Part shown: positions 1 to 11,358 of the stretch, piece after piece
Layout: the number at the start of each line of letters is the position of its first letter
Position numbering within the stretch: the stretch's first letter is position 1
Assembly: GCF_963855985.1 (NCBI RefSeq)
Contig: NC_087096.1
Span: forward strand, 6,448,001 to 6,512,000
Direction: 5' to 3'
Source: Ostrinia nubilalis
Taxonomy: Eukaryota; Arthropoda; Insecta; Lepidoptera; Crambidae
Length of the DNA: 64,000 bases
The notes under the pieces: model-generated
Told to the model about the DNA's origin: nothing
The model's database searches: none
The model's input: only the letters and a program-made list of their open reading frames with translations
Program-made: the position numbers and the translations under genes

Positions 1-839
1 AAATGAGTTTTATGACTTTTTATGAGTTGAATTGCTTACAAGAAAAGAAAACAAGATAGACAGACACTTAACAAATAGGATTCTCAGATAACATAAACGT
101 GTGCTAACGACTTGCCTTTTGATTAGCAATCCTAAGGCATTGTTAAGATAAAATGTAATTACTTGAATCGCAAGGCTGCGAATTTATAGGTAGCTGCCTA
201 GTCAAAGATTAAATACTGCCTTCACTGTTGCAGAAACGACACGGATCTTAATTTTATCTACATACTCTTTACGCCCTTGAACTCTTATTATATGACTGAT
301 TTATGCCTAAAATTAAGGGTAAGTACAAAGCTTATCAAAAAAAATTAGGAATGATGGTGATTCATCATTTTGTCAAACAGTATTGTGCATATTATTTACT
401 GTCTGACAAACGTAAAATTAGTCAAGGCCATGACAAATCAAAGTTAAACGTAATTTAATGTGTTCTAGTTTGATGAAAAATAAAACAATCTCATTAATTA
501 TCCATTAACAAACTGCTATGCGATTTTTTCTCGAACCTAGTAGAGAGGTCATAAGTTACTACTCTATTAAATGCATGTATATTAGCTTTGCTATTTCTAT
601 TATGGATATTCTTGCTCTGATCTAATACTACGATTACACTTATTTAAGACATGTGACATTCATTAATTACTTGTTTACAATTAATGATTTTTTTCATTGT
701 GGCAAAACATTTCCTTTCAGCACGCCAAAATATGGGTACTTTTTGTTCCAAAAATCGCATTATAAGATTTAGCTCGATCTGCCGTTGTACCATAAAACAG
801 CTCTACTTTTTTGCCTACATGTATGTCATTGATCTATGG

Positions 840-896
840 TCATCACTCGGGACAATGTCACGCTGCGGCTGCGCAGTCTCAACGCGCAGCGTCAGT
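840..896 (+). promoter_or_regulatory. Candidate promoter of SLC17 gene 1 (distal)
   Basis: A local GC-rich island in AT-rich surroundings, ending in an arthropod initiator-like TCAGT at 892-896. It lies just upstream of a sequence that ends in a good splice donor at 1021. I see no clear TATA box and no good DPE. Assignment to gene 1 is inference: the next plausible acceptor on this strand that joins a coding exon is about 23.6 kb away. It could also be a promoter of something outside the window. Confidence 0.35.
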
Positions 897-1020
897 CGTG
901 CGCACGCGCTTTACAGTGCTTAACTGAATGTAAACAAACGAAAACTGCGTTCGAAATTCAAAAAACGTTCCAGAAACAAAAAACTAACGGATAATCAAAT
1001 CCTGAATTGGAATATCTGAG
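894..1020 (+). other. Candidate non-coding first exon (5' UTR), donor at 1021
   Basis: From the TCAGT initiator to a strong donor (GAG|GTAAGTACG at 1020/1021). No convincing coding frame runs across it. It would splice to the acceptor before 24652, giving gene 1 a very long 5' intron, a common layout for insect transporter genes. RNA evidence is needed to join the two. Confidence 0.3.
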
Positions 1021-1596
1021 GTAAGTACGTTTTTTATTTTTTACTAACAAAAAAGATAAGAAAAGTAGTAAGGAATTTTCTATTTACTTAAAAATTAAAT
1101 ACTAAGTACCTACTTACATGAAGATATTTTTATTATATCAGTATACTAAAAAACAGTCTTTTATTGTTTATGAGATTAGTTTATGATGCTTTAATTAAAA
1201 TGTGTAGAGATTGCGATATACTGCGAAAGGCCTTGACTTTTATTCAAAGTTTTTTAGAATCCGAAGTCCATTTTGTAAAGTAGAGCGTTTTCCATAATAA
1301 AAGGTCACTTTGTTCTACATAACCACTTAGTACATAAGTACTTTGTATTGTTCAAAAACAATTAAAAAGTCATTGAACTTATTTAATCCTTGATGCATAA
1401 GGCTTTTAAATTAAAGACAATCAATAAAACACTTAAGTAAGTGCACTCACAACAATAAAAATGCCTGATAACATATTTTCTGATATTTCCGTCTTTACCA
1501 TAAGTTGCTTGCGTATTTATTAAATGTTATTGAACGAATTGAAAGTGAGCTTAAGTCAAATGGTTAATTTTGTTTAATAAGCGAGCGTGTGTTTAA

Positions 1597-2763
1597 CCCT
1601 TAATTTGGCAGACTCATTATTTATCAAAAAATAAAAATACATCGTCGGATTTATGTTCTTAGGGTTATTTATAGGTCAGAAAAAAATATATAAAAAATCG
1701 GAACTTCACCAAATAGAAAAAAAACAATGTTCATCCCGATGAACACTGCCAAATACATGGAGAATTTTAACTGTTCATTGGGGTGAACATTGCCAATTTA
1801 GGGTAGCGGCATTAAATTAAAACAATTATACATATAAAAAGTAAAATTTATATTATCAAATGCTTTTTGGTGCACAAAATAGTAGGAAATTAACTATTAC
1901 CATACAATTTTGTTTGATCGTTGAGGTAAAACAATGTTTAATGTTTATAAAGAAAAAATCATTTTTTTTTTCATATAACTTAAAAGTGGACAAGTCGCAC
2001 TAAATAATAAAAAAACAGCTCCTACATTTATAAAATATGTTCTTCAGGGTTTAAATAAAAAATTAAAAATGATTTGAATCAAAAATATTCTTTGGAACTA
2101 CAAACTTTGAATCTACAAACATCCGCTAAATTAAAATATGTAATTATTTAGCATTAAAATTTAGAAAACAATTATGTCCACTTTTACCAGTAACAAAACA
2201 TTATTCTGATATTACATTTCATGCAATATACAGTATTAAGCTGCCAACATCCCAAACAAAATAAAAAATTACTCTAAATAAAGAAATTAGTCCACTGAAA
2301 TAAAATTAAGCAAAAATAAACGTTTCATAGCTTATTTGACAACGTTCACTGGGATGAACAATCAAAGATTATTAGTAATTTGGCAATGTTCACTGGGATG
2401 AACACTCGACTTTGACCTGGTATAACATGGCTTATTTATTAAATGAGCATTGTAAATCAATCAAGTTATTAAGCATGAACACTATGCAATACGTTAAAAC
2501 CACTGTCATTACTCAATTATAATAAAAAACATGTAAAGCTTGAATAAACACCTTGACACTAAAGCCTGGTCTTCGCTATGGCCGGCATTTTGCCTAAAAT
2601 AACACTTTCAGACTGTGACTAGCACATAAAAATATTTTTCTACCAAAACTTAAGTATATTTTCCAGTGAAAAAAAAAACTTACCAGAAATTAAGACGTAT
2701 GCACTCGGCATATTATTTTTTTCAATTGAATGTTCATCCCAGTGAACAAAATCAAATGAAGGG
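1597..2763. mobile_element. piggyBac-like non-autonomous element 1 (1167 bp)
   Basis: The element is flanked by TTAA at 1593-1596 and 2764-2767. Its ends are imperfect inverted copies: CCCTTAATTTG on the left, and the complement of CAAATGAAGGG on the right. TTAA duplication and a CCC start fit the piggyBac superfamily. Inside are five copies of an 18-bp palindrome of the form TGTTCAYYSSRRTGAACA at 1728-1745, 1772-1789, 2343-2360, 2387-2404 and 2731-2748, often next to TTGGCAA. No transposase reading frame is visible, so it is non-autonomous. Confidence 0.65.
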
Positions 2764-3046
2764 TTAATGCATTTTTCTTACGTCTGCATTAACCTCGGAA
2801 TTTCAAAATGTATAATTTCTGCCGCGTAAAATCGATTAGTGATACGTTTCGTAATTTTTCGTAGTTATTGAAACGTAATTTTTACTGACGTTCTCTTGTA
2901 AAAAAATTAGATGTGAATTCTGCGGATTTTGTAATTTATTTGCATTTTATTACTGTAACTAAAGCAACCAAAAGTTACCTACATGTAAGACTGGTTTGAA
3001 AATGTGAACTCCGTTGTTGAAGTTTTTTCCGAAATTGATTCATATA

Positions 3047-3582
3047 CAGGGTGGAAACGATAAGTGATCTCACTCGATTATTTCTAAACTATACAAGATA
3101 TCGAAAAACTGGTTACTGATCCTGAAAGTGTTTCACAAGCTCTTTCAAACGGTACCAATAGTAGGTTACAGAATAAACTGGAACTATCCTAAAATTCAAT
3201 GTTTCCAGCTTCCATACTAAATGTATGCCGACGACACATTATTAGAAGTGTAATTTATTTTTTGTTAATTAATAAACTTAAGAAGTCGGTTAAATTAACT
3301 CTTAACTTGCATCTTATTTAAAATTATTTGTGAAAAACACTAGTTTTAGGCTTTACTTGCTATAAAATTATCAAGAGATGAGTGCCATGACTGTGATAGT
3401 ACTAAATGTATGGAAGACGGAAACATTGAATTTTCGGATAGTTCCAGTTTATTCTGAAACCTATTTATTATTAGCACCGTTTGAAAGAGCTCGTGAAGCA
3501 CTTTCAGAATCAGTAACCAGTTTTTCGATATCTTGTATAGTTTAGAAATAATCGGTTGAGATCACTTATCGTTTCCACCCTC
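3047..3582. mobile_element. Long-TIR MITE, CAGGGTGGAAACG family, copy 1
   Basis: Terminal inverted repeats of roughly 170-190 bp start CAGGGTGGAAACGATAAGTG, with TA at both outer edges (3045-3046 and 3583-3584). The right tip is slightly mutated (CCACCCTC). Two more copies lie at 20228-20907 and 42620-42982. TA duplication suggests Tc1/mariner-like mobilisation, but I cannot name the family. Confidence 0.75.
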
Positions 3583-3588
3583 TATGTA

Positions 3589-4039
3589 CAGTCGCGGAAT
3601 GAAAAGGTTCGTCACCTTAGTGTCGGTTTTCGCTTGCACTAGGTACTGTAAGAGTCAAACCTGCCAACATAACCGTGCAAGAAACATTGCTGCTAACATT
3701 TAAATAAATATGACGTTTGCTAACGAATAAGGTTTTACTTGTTTATTTTTCTATCCCATCAGTGCAATGTTACAAAATGTAGTTTTTTTTTATTTAATAG
3801 ATAATGGCAGGTTGAACCAACAAGAAGGTTTTAGTTTATCAATCATAATAATCTTCTTGACAAGTTAAATCGTCAAACAACTTTGATCTGAATAATTTTG
3901 AACTTTACTGACGAACAGTTAAAGATTATTTTCACTAACTCGAGATTATTCTGTAACATAGTTTCAAAAGGTAATATGTGCTCGCGATTCGTTGAAGGAA
4001 TCAATTTGAAAACTGACGAACCTTTTCATTCCGTGACTG
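3589..4039. mobile_element. Tc1/mariner-type MITE with CAGTCGCGGAATG termini
   Basis: Inverted ends CAGTC[GA]CGGAATGAAAAGG, about 27 bp long, are bounded by TA at 3587-3588 and 4040-4041. It begins 6 bp after the preceding MITE ends. There is no reading frame of note. Confidence 0.7.
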
Positions 4040-4179
4040 TACATTATGTAGATCAAATTCATACTTTATAGACGTGCACTATGATCTCTTCAATTCGGAA
4101 TTTCTTCAAGAGGCAAGTGTACTTTTATCCTCATAATATTATTACTATTACTGACATGAATGACTAGGTTGACGGAATA

Positions 4180-4330
4180 CCTCCATGGTCTAGTAGGGTT
4201 GGACTTTTTCAACCTTGGGGCTTTGGGTTTGATTCTCCGGGAGGATTAACTACACCGTATCATTACTATATTTTACTGTCTCTAGTTTGGCAAGGACCAT
4301 CCAGAGGAATCAACCTGGCTGCCTGTAAAA
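4180..4330 (+). repeat. tRNA-derived SINE-like repeat
   Basis: An A-box-like TGGTCTAGTAGGG near 4184 is followed about 43 bp later by a B-box-like GGTTTGATTC, the layout of an internal polymerase III promoter from a tRNA. The rest does not fold as a functional tRNA. The 3' limit is approximate. Confidence 0.5.
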
Positions 4331-4554
4331 TCTTATCATGATCCGTTCACGTTACCTCTTGAGCCTAATTCAAATGCTTATGCTGGCTCATCAAATCGAG
4401 TACCCTAGTTATTACGATAAATGATTCCCAAACGATAGAAGTAGAGAACGTAAGAAGATCAGACTATGGCATATCCATACACACTGTGACATCTTACTTT
4501 TCTTAGATTTTGCAACAAAAATACATGTCTTAAATGCTATCGACTATATATTAA

Positions 4555-4704
4555 CGCCCGTATTCACAAACTTTAGTATGAGGTCTCACAGTGCACGTGG
4601 ATGCACAGGGTCACATATATACGAACCAATCACAGAGCTCTATTAAACGCTGTGCGTTCGATTTGCAGCTTCACTTAAGCAAGTATCGTTTGTGAATACG
4701 GGCG
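4555..4704. mobile_element. PIF/Harbinger-like MITE (CGCCCGTATTCAC), copy 1
   Basis: A 150-bp element with inverted ends CGCCCGTATTCACAAAC, flanked on both sides by TAA (4552-4554 and 4705-4707). The other two copies have TTA on both sides, so the duplication is TWA, typical of PIF/Harbinger. Confidence 0.75.
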
Positions 4705-5009
4705 TAAGTTAGTTTAACATATTCATCAAAGATACGTTAGTACATAATATTTTCATTCTTTATTGAAACTTCTATTGTTAGCTCGTACGACACATTGTTA
4801 AAGATTCTCCATTGAACTATCTTTTCCTGTTGCCATTTGTGAATACTAGTTTTTCACGGGTGTTAGTCGCAAATAAAATACAAAGTTGTGTAGTAACATG
4901 TCAATTTGAAAGCACGTTCTGGTATTTATAAAATATATTTAATGGCTTTTCTGTGATGATAGTAGCGCAAAAGTATGGTTTTTTAGTGATGGAAAATCAA
5001 TTCTATTTA

Positions 5010-5033
5010 CGATGGCGATCTGCACGCGTTGGT
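5010..5033. repeat. Fragment of the AAGCTTCAACC MITE family
   Basis: The string CGATGGCGATCTGCACGCG matches the inner part of the terminal repeat of the element at 62914-63081, with one changed base in the last positions. Only a short stump remains. Confidence 0.35.
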
Positions 5034-5039
5034 TTTAAA

Positions 5040-6461
5040 CACATTTATTTTTTTGAAGGATGTGGATGACTTAGCTGAAATTTTAGAATTTTAAAGGAAT
5101 CTTTTTGTGCTGAACTCCAAAATACTGTGTTGCCATATACTGCCACTTGTAGATAAGGTCAGAAAGGGTTATTGTGAAGGTTGATTTTAAAATTACGTAA
5201 AAAGAATATAATGTATCTCATTAGCACCTATACTCTCAAGTTGTCAACTTAACTCTATATTATCAGTATCTTAGCAACAAATTAAAAATAAATGCACCTA
5301 ACACCGACGTCTGGTACATTTAAAATATCTACGACTATTAAAATTGTCAACAAAGTAAGTAGAGCCACTACATACCTACTCACGTATTTAAAAAAACAAA
5401 CTCGAGAAACAAGGACATTCTAAGTTATTCACTTAATATCTCCTGATAAAGTTAATAGCTCTGAATAATTGTTTACAATTTGTCGATCGGTCCGTAAAAC
5501 ACATGTACCTACCTACTACAGATTTTTCCACTGTTGGTTTCCACGCGCAGCATTAAAATAAATAAAGATCACAAGTTACATTACATAAGGTGTATTTATA
5601 TCGGTATGTAAATGTAAAAAATGAGAGAACATCTTCAATTGATAATAAGCAATTATTTCCATATTTGTATCAAGGTGACATTGGTTGATACATAAATTAA
5701 CATGATTGAATGAGTACGTAACTAATAATGAAGAAAACACCTTTATAAAACTCTGTTGCATACACACTTACTCTCTGTAAGACATAAACATAAAACACTA
5801 AAGTACCTAATAACAGACTAAGCAAAGCACTTTCATTTTGCAGCAGTATTTTGTAACTGTTCTTCTATCTCATCATTTATACATAATGTTGCTTAGAAAA
5901 CCTATTTTACCTTCTCCAAAGCAAAAACCAATTATTTACCTGTTCAAGTAGGTAAAATATTACCTAAATAAATTGTTTTCGGGTTTTTTTAATTTTTAAA
6001 CGGTTACCACAAGTTTTTAAAGTCACGAAGACAGTTGGTATAAACCACAGGAAAATCGCAGATAAATAATTGCGACCCAAAGGATTTCCTTAATAGGTAG
6101 CATAAAACGATTAGGCTTTTGTCAATACAGAACTATTCGTTTGTAGGAACGAGAATAGTCCCACTTATCGTTCCCACCGCTGCAACTCTTGTGTAGCCAG
6201 GATTTACTTACAGCTTGACCACCAATAAAAACACAACCAGTGAAGGTCAAGTTTGTTCCGGGGGAAAGTTAAACTGTCATTGAACCCGCAACGAAATTAA
6301 GCAGAATAATATAGGAGGAGTTCTAAGTAAAGGTTTGACTTCTCTCCAGTAGATGATAGATGACAAAAAAAGGCTTAAAATATTGCTTTGATAAAATTTA
6401 ATCATGAATACGAGTTGTAGAGTTTTAACAGTAGAGTTTTAGCAAGGGGATCTATCACCTG
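5040..6461. other. AT-rich stretch without recognisable genes
   Basis: Only short chance reading frames. A string near 6158-6180 (CACTTATCGTTCCCACCGCTG) resembles a degraded tip of the CAGGGTGG MITE family. Nothing else recognised. Confidence 0.5.
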
Positions 6462-6638
6462 AGGGCTTAGTGTGAGTTTACATCAAACGTCATTACTAGC
6501 AAAGGCGTTAAAACATATGAAGATTTTAGTTCTTGAAAGTTTGCTAGGGGCGCTGTACAATCCGTCATACATATTTTAATGTCACTTTTTTACGTAGTCG
6601 ACATCGAATGCGTTTGACGTAAACTCACACTACGCCCT
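6462..6638. mobile_element. MITE with AGGGCTTAGTGTGAG ends, copy 1
   Basis: A 177-bp element whose inverted termini (AGGGCKTAGTGTGAGTTTAC, about 28 bp) are flanked by CTG on both sides (6459-6461, 6639-6641). The second copy at 45488-45828 is flanked by CAG on both sides, so the family appears to duplicate CWG. Confidence 0.65.
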
Positions 6639-8137
6639 CTGAGCTACTCGTATTAATAAATGCTGGCAGTTAATTTTGTTACTGCCAAAATTATAAGGAA
6701 AGAAATTTTTCCTTGTACCAAGATAATAAAGTGCAGAAATAGTTATATTCTTAGGTAGTGTAACTTTGTTTTGTATTATTTTCATGGCACCGGTCTCCGT
6801 TCGGGTAAGTCCTCTCACTTTTTCAGGGTAAACCCACTCTGACGTAACTACACATGATAGGTATTAGGTACAATCAGCTCCAACAGTAGCTGGTAGTTTT
6901 GAAAATTGATTAGAGTCGTATAATCGTGAAGTGTCTCAGTATCCTATAATCGGCAACCAAAGTTAGGCTTACTCAAATCTCCAGATATAAAGACAATATT
7001 TTTTGGCTTTATTAGTTACTAAAATTGTTCTTTGATCTTCATAAGGTAATTCCCATTTCCCCTCTTCAGGGTAAGTCTGTTGGGGAAAGATGGGAATGCC
7101 CCGGCTAAATGCCAATTTTCATGGTCGCGGAGTATACTTAGATTCGCACGCGCATGCAGCCTATCATTTACCTCTATCATTTAGTGGTTTCGACTTCTAA
7201 TTGGACCAGTGATTAAGCGTGGCCTTAATGACTGCATCTGGTCCATACTAGTATGTACTGGTCATAGACATTGCATCCTTTTACGAGAAATAAAAACTAA
7301 CTATTAAAGCAATTAGCGATACAAGCAATTTTATTTTTAAGTTGTGATTTCGTAAATATTGTTATGATTGATTAACATTCATAACGGATTCAAATTATTG
7401 ACGATACGTTATGGTGTATTGAGAAATTTTCAGTTACTAATTATAAACATAAATGCTTGCAATCAAAGGTGAGAAATAATTAATTGAAAATGCAATTAAT
7501 AAATAAACATAATTTTAATAATAATTATTTGTCTAATGTTTTGTTGTGTAATTTAGAGTAAGGCTAAGCTTAATAACGATTAGATGATTTCTTTAAAAAA
7601 ATAAACAAACATGTAGATGATTGTAATGTTAACAATGTAACGCTACTTGGCATAGATCTTTTAACTAAGTATGTACGCAAGTATTTTGTAGGTATATGTT
7701 GACCTCGAAACTACTACGAGTATTATCTTATTTAATAGCTATTAGGAAATAATCATGTGCTGTGAATTTTAAAATTACTTGCACTAAGTACCTACCTTTT
7801 CCAATTTTTAATTGCCTTAGTTTATTTTTCTTTTTAAACAATACGGACTTGATGGTACTCCTTGAAAACTTGTTGTAATTTCAATATTGTACTAATCGCC
7901 AAAGGATTTTATTTTAATATGATTGATTTTCACAACTTCGAGTAGGGCTAAAAACTTATTAACTCATACTAATGAAAAATTAACAAAGCCTAAATTAACA
8001 TAATTATAATTTCATTGTCTCTACATTATTCAAACAGGTATCAAAAATAGCGCGTTCCATACATAATAATGAATGACTGTCTGGTACAATTATTTCAGTT
8101 CATTGCAAGTATAGCAAAAACAGTCTACACGTGAGTA
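6639..8137. other. AT-rich stretch without recognisable genes
   Basis: Only small chance reading frames. An imperfect hairpin near 7050-7100 (TTCCCATTTCCCC pairing with GGGGAAAGATGGGAA) may be a worn palindromic repeat. Nothing else recognised. Confidence 0.5.
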
Positions 8138-8620
8138 CAGTCAGCGTCAAATAGTTCGCAACACGTCTTTGTTACAAATTGGAAGGTTGTGTTGTCAACT
8201 TTTTGACAACTTTGGGTTCGTTCGTTCGTTTCAGCCAAATGACGTCCACTGCTGGACAAAGGCCGCCTTCAAGGTTTTCATAAGAAGGCTCAAGGTCACC
8301 CAAAGGGCAATGGAGCGGGCTATGCTCGGAGTTTCCCTGCGTGATCGAATCAGAAATGAGGAGATCCGCAGGAGAACCAAAGTGACCGATATAGCTCGCA
8401 GAATTGCTAAAATCAAGTGGCAGTGGGCGGGGCACATAGCTCGTAGAGACGATGGCTGTTGGGGCAGAAAAGTTCTCGAATGGCGACCACGGGCTTGAAG
8501 ACGTAGCGTGGGCAGGCCTTCTACTAGGTGGACCGACGATCTGGTGAAGGTCGCGGAAAGAGTCTGGATGCGGGCAGCGCAGAACCACTTTGAGGGTCAC
8601 GAATTATTTGACGCTGAATG
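8138..8620. mobile_element. Tc1/mariner-type MITE (CAGTCAGCGTCAAATAG), split by a LINE insertion
   Basis: The left half begins CAGTCAGCGTCAAATAGTTCG after TA at 8136-8137. The right half ends in the complementary TATTTGACGCTG string before TA at 8621-8622. Compact copies of the family (about 120-135 bp) at 17434-17552 and 39829-39961 show that 8217-8586 is extra sequence inserted in the middle. Confidence 0.75.
8217..8586. pseudogene. RTE-like LINE 3' fragment with internal (twin-priming type) inversion
   Basis: From 8217 to about 8285 the minus strand carries the LINE 3' terminus with its (GAAC)n tail. From about 8290 to 8586 the plus strand carries the end of the reverse transcriptase ORF, with readable motifs QRAMERAMLGVSLRDRIRNE, WQWAGHIARR and VGRPSTRWTDDLVKV, interrupted by a stop after EWRPRA. 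The two parts point towards each other, the structure expected from twin priming during LINE integration. A similar ACTTTGRGG string flanks both sides (8209-8216 and 8587-8596), consistent with a target-site duplication. Not functional. Confidence 0.7.
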
Positions 8621-8622
8621 TA

Positions 8623-10115
8623 CTATATGACCAGAGTTAGTTAGAGGCCACAAGCTTTTTAGACCATGGAAGAGTTATGGTTATTATAGTGATCTTATAT
8701 AGTACCAATTTCAGATATCAATTTAACGTTTCGTAAATAATGCTTATAGTCGGAAATAATCAAGTATTTAATTATAGAATTTAGAAAAAACCGGATGGCT
8801 ATGGAATAAATTAAAGTCTTTACTAAAACTATTTTAAACTATGTTGCCCGCTTCTTCGTCTTCGAATGGTGTGTTTTGTAAAGTATACAGAGGATAGGTC
8901 ATAATATTAACTAGATCTGAATTGATAGACCAGTGTCGGTATCAGCTATAAACCTACTTGAATTTTATAGGCTAGATCTGAATTTAAAACCGGTCTAATT
9001 ACTTGTGAAATAAAACTTAATTTTGCAGCTACATTTTGATTTAGGTAGTAAGTGCCGTGAAACTTTTCAACCCCGCGAATAGAGACGCAATAGAATCAAT
9101 TGTTACGTGGTCTTAAGCGACCGCTTGGGTATTGATGGGTTAAAAAACACTTATTTTATTAACAACACAATTTTGTTTTACATTATAGATCGTCTTCGAA
9201 CTGTCATTACAAAAAATAATATCCATTTAGCTCTTAAAATGTCATTGTCCAATTGTATTTTAGAGCTTCATTCATAAATAGTTTCTACGAGTTATTGCAT
9301 TCGTTTGAAGTAAAAATGTTGGTCAAGTTTGCAATTGGCTTTAGTCATAGCATAGATCATCTGAGCAAGCCAATAGATGGGTATTAATGTTAATTAAATT
9401 ATCTAAACTACTGCGTTTAGCTAAATAACTAATGTTGAAGGCAACTTCGGGATAAGTACTTAATTCGATAATATTTTACAAAACATTAAGCATGATAATA
9501 AATGATACTTGGTTTATATTCTTACCTAAAATGGTACAAATTTATGTCTCGTTATTCGTTACAAAAACATTGGCACATAAATAATATTTCATAATAATGA
9601 AGACCCATTTTCTATCATATACAGCAACATATTTTTTTTATGCATGACAAGGCAGGTATTTGACCACAATCGCACCAATATGACAACTAAATACTTATTT
9701 AAATATTAATTTCAAATAATTTAATAATTTTTTATTCGATTTTAATGTTTTTTTTAAACTCTTATTAGATTTCTCTTACGTAAAGGAGGACACCTCTCCT
9801 GACAAGACTTATAACCTAGCATAATATTTTATACAACTTTGTAAAACATACTATCTTTCTTCAACATGATAGTATGCACGTAACTATCCCCTAAACCGAA
9901 CTTAGCATTCTATCAGCGAGTTAGGAAGTAAGTTACGGGCGTAGGAAGTTTCGATCGCGTATAATGACACGACCTTTAGTGTCGAGAGGAAAATGTGATA
10001 TTAAACGGGGTTCGCATTCGCAACATACTTAAGGCACTGCGCAAACTTTCAAGAAGATAGTATAGTTTACCTCTTAATTGAAATTGTGACGTCATCTTCT
10101 TTCATCGATATTATG
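8623..10115. other. AT-rich stretch without recognisable genes
   Basis: No convincing reading frame or repeat seen. Sequence is about two-thirds AT with scattered stops in all frames. Confidence 0.5.
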
Positions 10116-10270
10116 GTTCGTTCGTCCACAGATGGACAAAGGCCTCCCCCAAGGATTTCCATAACGACCGGTTTTGCGCTGCACGCATCCAGGCTCATCC
10201 CGCGACCTTCCCAGATCGTCGGTCCACCTAGTGAGGGGCCTCCTGCCCGTGCCCACGCTACGTCTTCGCT
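10116..10270 (-). pseudogene. RTE-like LINE 3' fragment, (GAAC)n-tail family
   Basis: The minus strand carries the worn 3' end of the LINE: a short GAAC tail, the string for GLCPSVD-like C-terminal residues, and the complement of GTCGGTCCACCTAG (the RWTDD coding motif). Truncated and mutated. Confidence 0.6.
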
Positions 10271-10496
10271 TTATAAGTTGTTATCAACAACTTTAAGTTA
10301 CTCGTATCATAGGAGTCTGACTTGGCTCAATAGATTGCGTACCTTAATGTCATTCGCACGTGGTCATATTAATTTCCAAGCAATCAGCTTGCATATTATG
10401 TTTTTACCAAAATAGCCCAATCAATGAATGATTTGATTACGGTGTAGAGGGAAATGCTTGGAACACAATTTTTGACTTCGTACCTTTGTTTGTAAT

Positions 10497-11350
10497 TAGG
10501 GTTTCTGATTTCTCGACCCATTTTTTTTCTCGAGTTTCGGGAATTCTCGAGGCCAAAGTCTCGAGTTTTCTCGGGTCTCGAGTCTTTTAATTAAAACTGT
10601 TGAAATCGGTTGAAATTTAATAAAAACCCAGGTTTACCCAGGTATATACCTACTTTAATGCACAACAATCAATATTAGAATTTAGTACCACTTATTTTGG
10701 TAAGGAAATAAACAAAAAATGAAATCTTCTTTCATAATTTATATTAACTACTAATCATAACTTAGTTATTAACTAAAGGAACTAAAGTAATAAAGTCGCG
10801 TGTACTTAAGGATAAATAACAATAAAAAATCTGGAGCTACAGTTGAATCACTTGTTTTCCAAAGAACACAAGTCCAAATAGCAAAATTACGATGAATAGT
10901 TTTTTTTTATAAACAAAAAAACACTTCTTAATAAATTTTTAAATTTCTTAAGGATAACGATTTGAATAATCTTTACGAGGAGGCACGAGTACCTAACCTA
11001 ACAGACAGTTAACAAATTTTTCGGTCTTTAAATCAGTCAGAGTTAAACATAGGCATAATAAATAGGTATAGCATACTCATAGGTAAACATTATTACTTAG
11101 TTTCGATCGAGATCATTACTTGCAAATCAAATCAGTTAAAAAAGGAAAGACTAGGCCAGTCTAAAAGCAACGTTAACCTATTAAATAATCAAAAACTTAC
11201 TTTTGTCTAAGAAAACAGGCTTTCAAGAGTATTAAAGCTTCAAAATCGAAACTCGAGAATTCTCGAGCTCCGGCAATTTTTTTCTCGTCTCGAATGAAGC
11301 CAAATTTCTCGAGTTTTCTCGAGTTCGAGAAGGCTCGAGCAGAAACCCTA
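10497..11350. mobile_element. hAT-like non-autonomous element rich in CTCGAG motifs
   Basis: Ends TAGGGTTTCTG and CAGAAACCCTA are inverted copies, flanked by an exact 8-bp duplication TTTGTAAT (10489-10496 and 11351-11358). An 8-bp duplication and a TAGGG tip fit the hAT superfamily. Both subterminal regions (10514-10590 and 11250-11340) hold clusters of CTCGAG/TCTCGAG, likely the transposase-binding repeats. No transposase frame remains. Confidence 0.75.
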
Positions 11351-11358
11351 TTTGTAAT

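Noticed and set aside
684..923. A 79-codon frame across the candidate promoter as a coding exon
   Set aside because: It runs through the GC-rich promoter-like patch and ends before the donor at 1021; no recognisable domain.
8172..8600. A 142-codon minus-strand frame as a gene
   Set aside because: It is the antisense of the LINE remnant and the MITE around it.
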